This document shows positions 8,923-17,525 of a DNA stretch of 41,021 nt, piece by piece. A model generated the notes under the pieces. It made no database searches, was not told the origin of the DNA, and saw only the letters and a list, made by a program, of their open reading frames with translations. The position numbers and the translations under genes were made by a program. The stretch is from Ferrovibrio sp. (GTDB lineage Bacteria; Pseudomonadota; Alphaproteobacteria; Ferrovibrionales; Ferrovibrionaceae): assembly GCF_025869515.1 (NCBI RefSeq), contig NZ_JAOZVR010000052.1, positions 1 to 41,021 of the forward strand. Reading direction: 5' to 3'. Each line of letters starts with the position of its first letter. Within the stretch, counting starts at the first letter, position 1.

Positions 8923-9675
8923 ATGTTGAGCAACAATCAATTCTCCTCCCTCGATCTCGTTGAACCGATCCAGCGCGCCCTCACGGCTGAAAAGCATGTG
9001 GCGCCAACGCCGATCCAGGCCAAGGCCATTCCACATCTGCTCCAGGGTCGCGATCTGCTCGGCCAGGCCGAGGCCGGCGCCGGCAAGACCGTCGCCTTCA
9101 CCCTGCCGATTCTGCAGCATCTTTCGATCGACCGGCACCCGGCCGGCCCGCGCAAGGTGCGCGCCCTGATCCTGACCACGTCGCGCGAGCGCGTGCAGCA
9201 TATCCAGGAAAGCTTCCGGGCTTACGGCCGCTTCGTTCGCCTCAGCCAGGTCACGGTCTATGAAGGCCCCGGCAAGGCGGCGCAGGCCCAGGCGCTGTCG
9301 CGCGGCATCGACATCCTGATCGGCACGCCCGGTCGTGTGGTCGAACTGATCAATGCCGGCCAGCTGGAGCTGAACAAGCTCGAGATCATGGTGCTGGACG
9401 AGACCGACCGCATGCTGGAACTCGGCGTCACCAACGAGCTGCGCGCCATCTTCGAGGCCGCGCCGACCGAGCGCCAGACCATCGTGTTCGCCACCACCCT
9501 GCCGGCCGAGATCAAGCAGCTGGCCGACAACCTGCTGACCGATCCGGTCACCGTGCTGGCCAATCCGCCGGCGCCGCGCCTGATCACCACCGCCCAGTCG
9601 GCCCGTATTCGCGACACCGAAGCCCGCCGCCGGGTGCGCGACCTGCTGCCGGAACGGATGGCCGGCCGGCGTTAA
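8923..9675 (+). CDS. Stand-alone DEAD-box helicase N-terminal domain, DETD variant
   Basis: 250 aa covering only the first RecA-like domain of a DEAD-box RNA helicase. Visible motifs are a Q-motif region (F7 to TPIQ at 29-32), Walker A as AEAGAGKT (49-56), the motif Ia region altered to TTSRER (85-90), GTPGR (134-138), motif II as DETD (159-162) instead of DEAD, and motif III as ATT (190-192) instead of SAT. The second RecA domain (motifs IV-VI, including the arginine finger) is absent. The ORF ends cleanly, and no remnant of that domain is visible before the terminator at 9755. ATP binding may persist, but unwinding alone should not be possible. It may act as an RNA-binding or regulatory protein, or pair with another protein. 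Codon use resembles neighbours, so recent frameshift decay is unlikely. Confidence 0.82.
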   Translation: MLSNNQFSSLDLVEPIQRALTAEKHVAPTPIQAKAIPHLLQGRDLLGQAEAGAGKTVAFTLPILQHLSIDRHPAGPRKVRALILTTSRERVQHIQESFRAYGRFVRLSQVTVYEGPGKAAQAQALSRGIDILIGTPGRVVELINAGQLELNKLEIMVLDETDRMLELGVTNELRAIFEAAPTERQTIVFATTLPAEIKQLADNLLTDPVTVLANPPAPRLITTAQSARIRDTEARRRVRDLLPERMAGRR

Positions 9676-9690
9676 GCCGCCCGACCGGAT

Positions 9691-9744
9691 GAAATTTCCC
9701 TGACGGCACCTGCCGTTAGCCGGAAGGTCAGGTAACTAAATTTC
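9691..9744 (+). other. Nested inverted repeats in the 3' region of the DEAD-box-like gene
   Basis: Three nested arm pairs: GAAATTT (9691-9697) with AAATTTC (9738-9744), CCTGAC (9699-9704) with GTCAGG (9727-9732), and an apical ACGGCA/TGCCGT pair (9703-9708 and 9711-9716). Together they predict one long interrupted hairpin starting 15 bases after the stop codon and ending 10 bases before the terminator stem. Confidence 0.55.
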
Positions 9745-9754
9745 AAGCATGGCC

Positions 9755-9787
9755 AAGCGCCCGCCCCTCCGGCGGGCGCTTGCTTAT
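9755..9787 (+). terminator. Rho-independent terminator after the DEAD-box-like gene
   Basis: Perfect 11-bp stem AAGCGCCCGCC / GGCGGGCGCTT (9755-9765 and 9771-9781) with a 5-base loop, followed by TGCTTAT. The T-tract is short, but stem strength and position support termination. Confidence 0.7.
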
Positions 9788-9883
9788 ACGCATCCCCTGC
9801 GCCAGTGTTTTCCACAGGACGCCGGCTTTCGTCATGACACGGCAACAGAAAATCAACCATGCCGGCGTTACAGCAGGGTGTCC

Positions 9884-9894
9884 GACTCTGAATC
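9884..9894. promoter_or_regulatory. Two adjacent GANTC sites before the methyltransferase gene
   Basis: GACTC (9884-9888) and GAATC (9890-9894) lie 1 base apart, ending 6 bases before the start codon at 9901. GANTC is the target of CcrM, which is encoded in this window. Such a pair could make expression sensitive to adenine methylation; this is inference. Confidence 0.35.
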
Positions 9895-9900
9895 CTGGAT

Positions 9901-10851
9901 ATGGCTTTGGTGGCGAAGGAGAATACTGAGCAGTCCGACGAGGTCACCTGGCGCGACAAGCTGCGCGCCTGGTGGCATGGCGACGATTATGTCATGCAGC
10001 ACACCGTCAAGGACTATTCGACCCAGCCCGCGATGGCGGCGCTGGAGCCGGCTGACGATCTGCCGAAAGAGGTGCCCAGCATCGACAGCTGGTCGCCGCG
10101 GCGCCGCCAGGTGGCGCAAAAGCTGTTCGGCGAGGGCTTCAACCAGCCCGGCGGCGAAGAGCTGATGAAGCCGCTGGTCGCTCCGCTCGGCCTCAACCCC
10201 AATATGTCGATCACCGAACTGGGCAGCGGCATGGGCGGCATGACCCGCCTGATGGCCCGCGAAAACCTGTGGATCGACGCCTACGAGCCCGACGCGGACC
10301 TGGCCGCCGCCTCGATCGACCTGGCCAAGAGCCAGGGCGTGAAACAGCGCGCCAATATCAAGACCACGCCGCTCGACGACCTCAGCTTCAAGCGCAAGAG
10401 CGTCGACGTCTTCCTGTCCAAGGACGGGCTGATGAGCGTGCAGGACAAGAGATTGCTGCTGGCCAAGCTGCGCGCCGCCATGAAGCCGGGCGGCCAGCTG
10501 ATGTTCACCGACTTCCTGCTCACCGGCTCGACCGAGAGCCGCGTCTATGAAGTGTGGTGGGACCGCGAGCCGGTGAAGCCGCATCTGCTGACGCCGGAAG
10601 GCCTGCAGGCCGAACTGGAAAGCCTGAACTTCATCATCTGCTACATGGAAGACGTCACCCATGAGCTGAAAGCCGCGGTGATCGACTCCTTCGCCGCCTA
10701 TGCCGAAGAGGTGAAGCTGAAGGGCAAGGCGATCGACGAGAACGAACGCGAATGGGCGATCTGCGAGGGCGAGCACTGGGCGATCCGGCTCAGCGCCCTG
10801 GACGCCAACATCATCCGGCTCTACCGCGTGTTCTGCCGCGTAGTGGATTGA
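9901..10851 (+). CDS. Class I SAM-dependent methyltransferase of unknown substrate
   Basis: 316 aa. A central Rossmann methyltransferase domain shows motif I as ELGSGMGG (106-113), an acidic residue after strand 2 in AYEPD (127-131), and a motif IV region in VDVFLSKDGLMSV, followed by LRAAMKPGGQLMFTDFL, the usual motif VI and strand 5 block. The first 95 residues (WRDKLRAWWHGDDYV, SWSPRRRQVAQKLFGEGF) are an extension I do not recognise. No membrane segments are seen. It is likely cytoplasmic, acting on a small molecule or lipid-type substrate, but that cannot be decided. The ATG has only a weak ribosome site; GTG at 9907 is an alternative. The gene is monocistronic, with a terminator upstream and a convergent gene 1 nt beyond its stop. 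Confidence 0.78.
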   Translation: MALVAKENTEQSDEVTWRDKLRAWWHGDDYVMQHTVKDYSTQPAMAALEPADDLPKEVPSIDSWSPRRRQVAQKLFGEGFNQPGGEELMKPLVAPLGLNPNMSITELGSGMGGMTRLMARENLWIDAYEPDADLAAASIDLAKSQGVKQRANIKTTPLDDLSFKRKSVDVFLSKDGLMSVQDKRLLLAKLRAAMKPGGQLMFTDFLLTGSTESRVYEVWWDREPVKPHLLTPEGLQAELESLNFIICYMEDVTHELKAAVIDSFAAYAEEVKLKGKAIDENEREWAICEGEHWAIRLSALDANIIRLYRVFCRVVD

Positions 10852-10852
10852 A

Positions 10853-11119
10853 CTAGCGGCCGCGCCATATCAGCCAGACCGCCACGGCGGCCGGCAATCC
10901 GAACACCACCAGATGTACCAGCAGCTCGGCCTGCACCGAATAGCCGGCGCGCGTGACGCCGATATAGCCGTTGTAGAACGACACGGCGGCCCAGACCGGC
11001 AGAAACAGCCGCGCGCCGTTGACGACCGTGCGTCCGGCACGAGCGTTGATGAAACGCGCACCGCCCCACAGCACAGCCAGCACAATAAAGCCCAACACCG
11101 TCATCATCAGCATGTGCAT
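10853..11119 (-). CDS. Small predicted inner-membrane protein, unknown function
   Basis: 88 aa from ATG at 11119 (AAGG about 11 nt upstream); an in-frame ATG 12 codons further upstream gives 100 aa. Three or so hydrophobic segments are visible: MLMMTVLGFIVLAVLWG, a middle stretch around LFLPVWAAVSFYNGYIGV, and LLVHLVVFGLPAAVAVWLIW, ending in basic RGR. I do not recognise a family. It is convergent with the methyltransferase gene (1-nt gap) and lies just downstream of the ATP synthase operon terminator, so it needs its own promoter. Confidence 0.6.
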   Translation of the reverse strand: MHMLMMTVLGFIVLAVLWGGARFINARAGRTVVNGARLFLPVWAAVSFYNGYIGVTRAGYSVQAELLVHLVVFGLPAAVAVWLIWRGR

Positions 11120-11154
11120 GGTCGATCCCGCCTTGTGATGGCGGCAGTATAGCA

Positions 11155-11187
11155 AAGAAAAAGGGCCGCATCGCTGCGGCCCTTTTC
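11155..11187 (-). terminator. Terminator of the F0 ATP synthase operon (bidirectional-looking)
   Basis: Perfect 10-bp stem AAGGGCCGCA / TGCGGCCCTT (11161-11170 and 11175-11184) with TCGC loop. The minus strand continues TTTTTCTTTG after the stem, 25 bases beyond the atpF stop. The plus strand also has a short T-run. Confidence 0.85.
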
Positions 11188-11209
11188 ATATGCGCGATTG
11201 GCTGAATGC

Positions 11210-11695
11210 TTAGTGCAGCTTGGCCTTCACGTCAGTGATGGCGCGGTCGATCTGGGCGGCCGCGGCAGCACCCTGCAGCGACTGGCTCAGCACCTGGGTG
11301 GCGGCCGCCACCGCGATGTCGACAGCGGTTTCGCGCACTTCCTGCACCGCCTGCTTCTCGGCCTGGGCGATCTTGTCCTCGGCCTGCTTGCGACGCCGCT
11401 CCAGGCTGACCTTCAGGTCGGCCTCGGTCTCCTTGAGAAGGGTCTTCGCCTCGGCTTCGGCCGCGGCGACGATCTCTTCGGCTTCCTTCATGGCGTTGCG
11501 CTGCTTGCGCTGGTACTCGGCGAAGAGATGCTGCGCGTCCTGGTGCAGCTTCTCGGCCTCGTCCAGGCCCTGCTTGATGCGGGCGGCACGCTCGTCGAGC
11601 TGCCCCAGCACCTTGCCCGGAACCTTCAGATAGAAGATCAGGGCAAAGAACAGGATGAAGGCGACCAGCACCCAGAATGTCGGATCATGGAACAT
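11210..11695 (-). CDS. atpF: ATP synthase F0 subunit b
   Basis: 161 aa. A single N-terminal membrane helix (FWVLVAFILFFALIFYL, about residues 7-23) is followed by a long charged coiled coil (residues 35-140, e.g. RRRKQAEDKIAQAEKQA), the peripheral stalk of F0F1. It pairs with the b' subunit encoded just upstream to hold F1 against the rotor. The ATG at 11695 has GGAGG 6 nt upstream. Last gene of atpI-atpB-atpE-atpF'-atpF, followed by a terminator. F1 genes are not in this window, matching the split F0/F1 organisation of alphaproteobacteria. Confidence 0.95.
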   Translation of the reverse strand: MFHDPTFWVLVAFILFFALIFYLKVPGKVLGQLDERAARIKQGLDEAEKLHQDAQHLFAEYQRKQRNAMKEAEEIVAAAEAEAKTLLKETEADLKVSLERRRKQAEDKIAQAEKQAVQEVRETAVDIAVAAATQVLSQSLQGAAAAAQIDRAITDVKAKLH

Positions 11696-11712
11696 GTCTG
11701 ACCTCCGGGCCC

Positions 11713-12207
11713 TTAGGCGCTACGTTTCGCAAGCGCCTGGGCAACGGCGGCTTCCACCGCGTCGTTGCTCGGCGCCGTGCCGCTCAACCGGGCCACGACA
11801 TCGGAGGCAGCCTCGGCCGCGACCGATTTCAGCGCGGCGAGCGCCTGCTGCTTGGCCGCCAGGATGCTGGCTTCCGCCGCCTTGGTCCGTTCGGCGATCT
11901 CGGCTTCGAGCCTGGCCTTCACCGCCGCCTGTTCGGCAGAGATGCGGGCGCGGGTTTCGCCGGCGATGGCCTGGGCTTTCGCCCGGGCCGCTGCCAGCGC
12001 CTGCTCGTAGTCGGCGATCGCCTTCTCGGTCTCGCGCTTCAGCCGCGCCGCTTCCTCGAGGTCGTGTTCGAGACGCTTGCGGCGCCCGTCCACCACCTCA
12101 GCCACGCGCGGCAGCGCCAGCTTTGCCATCAACACATAGAGGATGACGAAGCTGATCAGCAGCCAGACGAGCTGCGGCAGGAAAGTGGCTGTTTCGAGCT
12201 GAGGCAT
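11713..12207 (-). CDS. atpG: ATP synthase F0 subunit b'
   Basis: 164 aa. One N-terminal membrane helix (LPQLVWLLISFVILYVLMA) and a long Ala/Glu/Lys coiled coil (from about residue 40), the b' paralogue found in photosynthetic and alphaproteobacterial ATP synthases. It forms the heterodimeric stator stalk with AtpF. It starts 5 nt after the atpE stop with no strong Shine-Dalgarno, suggesting coupling. The symbol varies between databases (atpF', atpF2, atpG). Confidence 0.94.
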   Translation of the reverse strand: MPQLETATFLPQLVWLLISFVILYVLMAKLALPRVAEVVDGRRKRLEHDLEEAARLKRETEKAIADYEQALAAARAKAQAIAGETRARISAEQAAVKARLEAEIAERTKAAEASILAAKQQALAALKSVAAEAASDVVARLSGTAPSNDAVEAAVAQALAKRSA

Positions 12208-12212
12208 TTAAC

Positions 12213-12437
12213 TCAGACGAACAGGATCAGCAGTGCGATCAGCAGCGCGAAGATGCCGAGCGCTTCGGTCACCGCGAAGCCGAGCATCAGGTTGCCGAAC
12301 AGCTTCGGGGCCGCGCCCGGATTGCGCAGCGCGCCGTTGAGGAAGTTCGCGAAGATCAGGCCCACGCCGATCGCCGCGCCGCCCATGCCGATCGCCGCAA
12401 TGCCGGCACCGATCATCTTGGCAGAAGCAAGATCCAT
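12213..12437 (-). CDS. atpE: ATP synthase F0 subunit c
   Basis: 74 aa from the ATG at 12437 ([20 protein letters not shown]), chosen because AAGGA lies 8 nt upstream and family members begin at this point; the in-frame ATG at 12446 sits almost on the ribosome site. Two transmembrane helices form a hairpin with the polar loop [10 protein letters not shown], and the ion-carrying acidic residue is the Glu in [11 protein letters not shown]. It forms the rotor ring. The residues look proton-type, with no obvious sodium-binding set, though that is a weak call. Confidence 0.96.
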   Translation of the reverse strand: MDLASAKMIGAGIAAIGMGGAAIGVGLIFANFLNGALRNPGAAPKLFGNLMLGFAVTEALGIFALLIALLILFV

Positions 12438-12495
12438 GATACTCATCCTTCTTTCTAGGTTTGAACTGGTTGGTAAACTGAACTGACGAATACGC

Positions 12496-13263
12496 TTAGT
12501 GATGTTCCATATTCACGGCCTCGGCGAGGTAGAGGCAGGTGAGGATGGCGAACACATAGGCCTGCAGGAAGGCGATCAGGAATTCCAGCGCCGTTAGTGC
12601 AGTGACCATAATCAGAGGAAGAATGCCCGAGGCCGACAGCACGCCGCCCATGCCGATCATCGACACGACGAAGCCGGCGAAGACCTTGAGCGTGGTGTGG
12701 CCCGCCAGCATGTTGGCGCAGAGACGAAGCGACAGCGAAATCGGGCGCGACAGATAGGAGATAATCTCGATCGGCACGATGATCGGCGCCAGCCACATCG
12801 GCACGCCGGCCGGCATGAAATGCGTGAAGAAGTGGATGCCGTTACGGGCGATCGCAATCGCGGTGATGCCGAGGAAGACGACGATGGCGAGCGCGAAGGT
12901 GACGATGATGTGGCTGGTCACCGTGAAGCTGTAGGGCACCATGCCGAGCATGTTGGCCATCAGCACGAAGATGAACAGCGAGAAGATGAAGGGGAAATAC
13001 TGGCGGCCGTTGGGGCCGACATTCTCGCGCACCATGTTGGCGACGAATTCGTAGGACAGCTCGGCCACCGACTGCAGGCGGCCCGGCACCAGGCTGCGCT
13101 GACGCATGCCATAGACCATCAGCAACACAGCGCCGACCACGCTCAGCACCATGAACAGCGAGGCATTGGTGAAGGAGAAGGCCTGAAGTGTGCCGCCGTC
13201 GCCGCAAAGCGCGATGCACTTGACCTTGAACTGCTCAAGCGGGCTGTGCTGTTCGGCTGCCAC
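12496..13263 (-). CDS. atpB: ATP synthase F0 subunit a
   Basis: 255 aa polytopic membrane protein. The essential helix reads [20 protein letters not shown], which includes the conserved Arg needed for proton transfer to the c-ring; the C-terminal helix [18 protein letters not shown] carries the conserved Gln. It starts with GTG at 13263, preceded by AAGGAAGGGG and only 2 nt after the atpI stop. It forms the two proton half-channels with the c-ring. Confidence 0.98.
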   Translation of the reverse strand: MAAEQHSPLEQFKVKCIALCGDGGTLQAFSFTNASLFMVLSVVGAVLLMVYGMRQRSLVPGRLQSVAELSYEFVANMVRENVGPNGRQYFPFIFSLFIFVLMANMLGMVPYSFTVTSHIIVTFALAIVVFLGITAIAIARNGIHFFTHFMPAGVPMWLAPIIVPIEIISYLSRPISLSLRLCANMLAGHTTLKVFAGFVVSMIGMGGVLSASGILPLIMVTALTALEFLIAFLQAYVFAILTCLYLAEAVNMEHH

Positions 13264-13265
13264 CG

Positions 13266-13646
13266 TTAGTCCCCTTCCTTTTTAGCGTCGCGCTCGCTGT
13301 CGGCGAGCTGCTGGCGCTGCATCATCAGTCCCGTGCGGATCGCCGACCACATCGCGGCCGCGATCCCCAGCAGGATAAAACCGACCAGACCCCAGGGTGC
13401 GCTCCCCAGCCAGCGGTCGAGCCACCAGCCGATGAACACCGAGACACCGACCGCGGCGACCATTTCGATCGCCAGCGACCAGGCCTTGCCGACCGTCGCC
13501 GTCTGGCGGGGATCGGCATCCGGGCGCCGCTTTGCCGCCTCGGCTGCCTGCCGGTCGCGCACCGCTTCGAGGTCGCGGTCGAGCCTGGCGAGCGCCGGAT
13601 CCTCGGCATCGCTGCTCCCCGCGGTCGGTCGATCCTGTTCAGCCAT
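13266..13646 (-). CDS. atpI: ATP synthase accessory protein AtpI/AtpZ type
   Basis: 126 aa. A charged, probably disordered N-terminus (about residues 1-50) precedes two transmembrane helices (WSLAIEMVAAVGVSVFIGWWLDRWLG and PWGLVGFILLGIAAAMWSAI), the AtpI hairpin fold. Family members help assemble the c-ring or act in magnesium supply. It is first in the F0 operon, as usual. A short charged tail (LADSERDAKKEGD) follows the second helix. Confidence 0.9.
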   Translation of the reverse strand: MAEQDRPTAGSSDAEDPALARLDRDLEAVRDRQAAEAAKRRPDADPRQTATVGKAWSLAIEMVAAVGVSVFIGWWLDRWLGSAPWGLVGFILLGIAAAMWSAIRTGLMMQRQQLADSERDAKKEGD

Positions 13647-13748
13647 GGTTCAGATTCCCCCGGCGCCAGAGGCGACCGCCCCCAGAAAGCGCGCGCACCA
13701 TAGGAAGCGAGGGATTCAGCGTCAAGCCGCCGGACGGCACAGCAAGAT

Positions 13749-13777
13749 TTAAGAATCAATCGCATCTGCCAAATCAA
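13749..13777 (-). promoter_or_regulatory. Possible promoter of the F0 ATP synthase operon
   Basis: On the minus strand TTGATT (13772-13777), 17-base spacer, TCTTAA (13749-13754), about 100 bases upstream of atpI in the only AT-rich patch of this spacer. The match is moderate. Confidence 0.3.
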
Positions 13778-13908
13778 CCCCTTTGTAACATCAGGGTTTT
13801 TCAGGCCTATTCGCGAAAGGCGCGCAGGCGCGATTCACCGGCCGGCGCGGCGGCGACGGAGAGGCTTCCGGCTGCGACAATCCGCCGCAGCAGGGCGGTC
13901 CGGGAGCG

Positions 13909-14490
13909 TCAGGGCAGGCCGGCTGGCAGGCCGGCGCAGGGGTAGTAAGTCACTTCGGGGCCGACATGGGGGGGCAGTTCCGCCTGGGTGATCGGGTCGA
14001 AGTAATACAGCGAGAGGCCGAAGATGCCGTAGGGTCGGCCCTCGGCATCGCTCAGCGGCACCACCAGGCGCTCGGCCAACTTGGCCTGGCGGCCGGCCGG
14101 CGCGATGCGGCGGTGCCCGACATGCAGCGCCGGGGTGAGCAGGATGCGGCGATAGATCAGATGGGCCATCGCCGCGCTTTCGGGCGGCATGAATTCCTGC
14201 GGCTGTTTGCCGGCCATGTTGACGCCCCAGGCCTCGTTGACCTGCTCGCCCGACAGCCGGCACAGGAAGCTGTCGCTCTCGGCGAGATACTGGAACAGCC
14301 AGACATGCGGCAGGCAGGTCTTGATGGCGGCGGGATCGAGGGCGGCGCGCGGCATCATCAGGCCGTTGCGGTTGGCAGCCCAGTGCTGCAGCAGCAGCAT
14401 GAAGCGGGAATCGCGAAACCCCGGCCACTCGCCCGGCGGCGCCACCTGACCGTTTTCCCCGGCAATATCGCTGTGCCCCTGCATACCCAT
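13909..14490 (-). CDS. PAS_5-type single-domain protein (tandem paralogue A)
   Basis: 193 aa. It resembles the short PAS_5 (PF07310-like) proteins common in Rhodospirillales. Blocks are LLQHWAANRNGLMMPRAALDP, CLPHVWLFQYL, FLCRLSGEQVNEAWG and a final YGIFGLSLYYFD. No kinase, cyclase or DNA-binding domain is attached, so it is a stand-alone sensor-like domain of unknown ligand. The next gene upstream encodes a clear paralogue with the same blocks in the same order, so the pair arose by tandem duplication. The ATG at 14490 has GC-rich upstream sequence without a strong Shine-Dalgarno. Function unknown. Confidence 0.75.
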   Translation of the reverse strand: MGMQGHSDIAGENGQVAPPGEWPGFRDSRFMLLLQHWAANRNGLMMPRAALDPAAIKTCLPHVWLFQYLAESDSFLCRLSGEQVNEAWGVNMAGKQPQEFMPPESAAMAHLIYRRILLTPALHVGHRRIAPAGRQAKLAERLVVPLSDAEGRPYGIFGLSLYYFDPITQAELPPHVGPEVTYYPCAGLPAGLP

Positions 14491-14563
14491 CCGCCCCGCA
14501 TGCTAAGCGAGACATGCGGGTCCGTCGATGCATCGAGGCGTGGAAAAACGTCAACCGCCGCCG

Positions 14564-15160
14564 TCAGGGCGGCGATGCCGGCAGGCCGGCGCAGTCATAC
14601 AGGGTGACGGCGCCCTGCATGTCCAGCGGATCGTCAAAACTGGATTGGGCGCCAAGGTAGTACAGCGTCAGGCCGAAAACGCCATAGGCGCTGCCGTCTT
14701 CGCGCGCCAGCGGCAGGATCAGGCGTTCGGCGCTCTGCGCCACGCCATCGGCAGGCGTGATGCGGCGACGGCTGACCTGCAGGGCCGGCTGCTCCAGCAT
14801 GCGACGATACAGTTTCGGCACGTGCTCGCGCATCGGCGGCGGCATGAACAGGCTGGCGCGCTTGCCGATCAGGCTCTGGCCCCAGGCCTCGTTGACCTTC
14901 TCGCCGGCCAGCGTGCAGAGAAAATCGTTTTCCGCGGGCAGATACTGATAGAGCCAGACATGCGGCAGGCAGCCGCGGATCGCCGCCGGATCGATGGCAT
15001 GGCGCGGCGCCATCAGGCCCTGGCGGCGCTCGGCCCAGTGCCGCAGCAGGCTGCGGAACCGGGGATCGGTCAGCGCCGGCCAGCATCCGGGCGGCGCCAT
15101 GATCACCTGCTGGTTGATCGTCCCGCCCGCATCGCCTGCCACAACACTGTCCTGCATCAT
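14564..15160 (-). CDS. PAS_5-type single-domain protein (tandem paralogue B)
   Basis: 198 aa from ATG at 15160 (ATGATG pair; a TTG three codons further upstream is less likely). It shares LLRHWAERRQGLM, AIDPAAIRGCLPHVWLYQYL, FLCTLAGEKVNEAWG and YGVFGLTLYYLG with the downstream gene, roughly half identical by eye. A single PAS-like fold without an output domain. Separated from paralogue A by 73 bases, so likely co-transcribed. A third, more distant member lies at 26762-27379. Ligand and partner are unknown. Confidence 0.75.
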   Translation of the reverse strand: MMQDSVVAGDAGGTINQQVIMAPPGCWPALTDPRFRSLLRHWAERRQGLMAPRHAIDPAAIRGCLPHVWLYQYLPAENDFLCTLAGEKVNEAWGQSLIGKRASLFMPPPMREHVPKLYRRMLEQPALQVSRRRITPADGVAQSAERLILPLAREDGSAYGVFGLTLYYLGAQSSFDDPLDMQGAVTLYDCAGLPASPP

Positions 15161-15266
15161 CCCCCGCAAACCCGCCTGTGTACTGTCTTCTTATGTTTGA
15201 CAGCGATCATAGGACACAACGAGGGGGTGTGAACTAGCCCCCCGGGATTACTCCGCCGCGGCAGGA

Positions 15267-16028
15267 TCAGCTGCGATCACCGCAGGTGCGGCACTGGGGG
15301 TCGCGGCGCAGCTTCACGGTGCGGAAATCCCCGCGCAAGGCATCGTACAGCAGGAGGCGGCCCGACAGGCTGTCGCCGAGATCGAGCAGCTCCTTGACCA
15401 CTTCCAGCGCCTGCAGGCTGCCCATCACGCCGCCGAGGGCGCCCAGCACGCCGGCTTCCGAACAGGCCGGCACCGAACCGGGCGGCGGCGGTTCGGGAAA
15501 GACGCAGCGATAGCAGGGATGCGGCGCGCCCTTCCAGGGCTTGAAGGTGGAGAGCTGGCCATCGAAGCGCAGCATCGCCGCCGTCACCAGCGTCTTGCCC
15601 AGGCTATAGCAGGTATCGTTGACCAGGAAACGCGTGTCGAAATTGTCGCTGCCATCGGCAACGATGTCATAGGCGCCGATCAGACTGTCGGCATTCTGCG
15701 GCGTCAGGCGCTCGGTATGCTCGACGACGCGCACATGCGGGTTGAGACCGGCAATGGCGACCGCGGCGCTTTCGGTCTTGCGCCGGCCGATCGCCTCGGT
15801 GCCATGCAGCACCTGACGCTGCAGGTTCGACAGCGACACCGTATCGTCGTCGACGATGCCGAGCGTGCCGATGCCGGCCGCCGCCAGATACAGGAGCAGC
15901 GGCGACCCGAGCCCGCCGGCGCCGATCACCAGCACGCGCGCCTGTTTCAGCTTCTGCTGACCGGCGCCGCCGATTTCCGGCAGGATGACATGCCGGGAAT
16001 AGCGCTCCAACTCGTCGCGACTGAACAC
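15267..16028 (-). CDS. moeB: HesA/MoeB/ThiF family sulfur-carrier adenylyltransferase
   Basis: 253 aa from GTG at 16028, 4 nt after the cysK stop; a longer TTG frame overlaps cysK by 44 bases and is less likely. E1-like fold: ERYSRHVILPEIGGAGQQKL, ATP-binding GAGGLGSPLLLYLAAAG, DDDTVSLSNLQRQVLH, DGSDNFDTRFLVND, and two zinc CxxC pairs (CYRC and CRTC). VPACSEAGVLGALGGVMGS carries the candidate active-site Cys. It adenylates the C-terminal Gly-Gly of a sulfur carrier such as MoaD or ThiS. No rhodanese domain. Position behind cysK and an Rrf2 regulator suggests a cysteine or sulfur-transfer role. ThiF cannot be excluded. Confidence 0.85.
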   Translation of the reverse strand: MFSRDELERYSRHVILPEIGGAGQQKLKQARVLVIGAGGLGSPLLLYLAAAGIGTLGIVDDDTVSLSNLQRQVLHGTEAIGRRKTESAAVAIAGLNPHVRVVEHTERLTPQNADSLIGAYDIVADGSDNFDTRFLVNDTCYSLGKTLVTAAMLRFDGQLSTFKPWKGAPHPCYRCVFPEPPPPGSVPACSEAGVLGALGGVMGSLQALEVVKELLDLGDSLSGRLLLYDALRGDFRTVKLRRDPQCRTCGDRS

Positions 16029-16032
16029 GGAC

Positions 16033-17013
<981 letters not shown>

Positions 17014-17067
17014 GTGTCCTCCGGACTATGAATGCATCGAGCGACAATGCTGAAAAGCAGATTGGGC

Positions 17068-17520
17068 TCAGATGGCAAAATTATCGGCGCCTTCCAGCTG
17101 GGCAGCAAAACCGCTGGTTTCCGCCCGGCTGCACAGATCGTCCAGCGTGATCTTGTCGACACGCGCCATCAGCGCGGCCTGGCATTCCTCCCAGATCGGC
17201 TGCACGGTGCGGCGGCCGAGTTCGGAACCGGCGGTAAAATCGTCCTCGCCGTCGGCATCCAGCTCGGACACGATACGGACCACCTCGCCCACCGTGATGC
17301 GGCGACGTTCGCGCGCCAGCGTGTAACCGCCGCGCGGGCCGCGCACGCCCTTGAGGATGCCGTTGCGCACCAGATGCTGCATCACCTGTTCCAGATAGCG
17401 CTGCGGCACGTTCTGCCGGGTTGCGATATCCTTGGACTGCACCGGCTCGGGTCGCGCATGGAAGGCGATGTCCACCACTGCTTCCAGCGCATGCATGGTG
17501 CGCCGCGTACACTTCAACAT
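17068..17520 (-). CDS. Rrf2 family transcriptional regulator (CymR-like context)
   Basis: 150 aa from ATG at 17520, with AGGAG upstream; the longer frame runs into dut. Winged helix: KDIATRQNVPQRYLEQVMQHL (recognition region), GVRGPRGGYTLAR (wing, Rrf2 signature) and ITVGEVVRIV. Cysteines are only at 4, 113 and 130, so the closely spaced C-x5-C-x5-C iron-sulfur triad of IscR is absent. This argues for a CymR-type or other non-cluster regulator. Located between dut and cysK (5 and 54 bases), it most likely controls the cysK-moeB part or the whole operon. The effector is unknown. Confidence 0.9.
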   Translation of the reverse strand: MLKCTRRTMHALEAVVDIAFHARPEPVQSKDIATRQNVPQRYLEQVMQHLVRNGILKGVRGPRGGYTLARERRRITVGEVVRIVSELDADGEDDFTAGSELGRRTVQPIWEECQAALMARVDKITLDDLCSRAETSGFAAQLEGADNFAI

Positions 17521-17525
17521 GGCTC

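Noticed and set aside
8455..9201. 248-codon minus-strand frame crossing the long spacer and the DEAD-box-like gene
   Set aside because: Arg/Gly-rich shadow that runs through a predicted promoter; no motif.
9868..10776. 302-codon minus-strand frame opposite the methyltransferase
   Set aside because: The plus-strand frame has a SAM-binding motif and the reverse has no recognisable feature.
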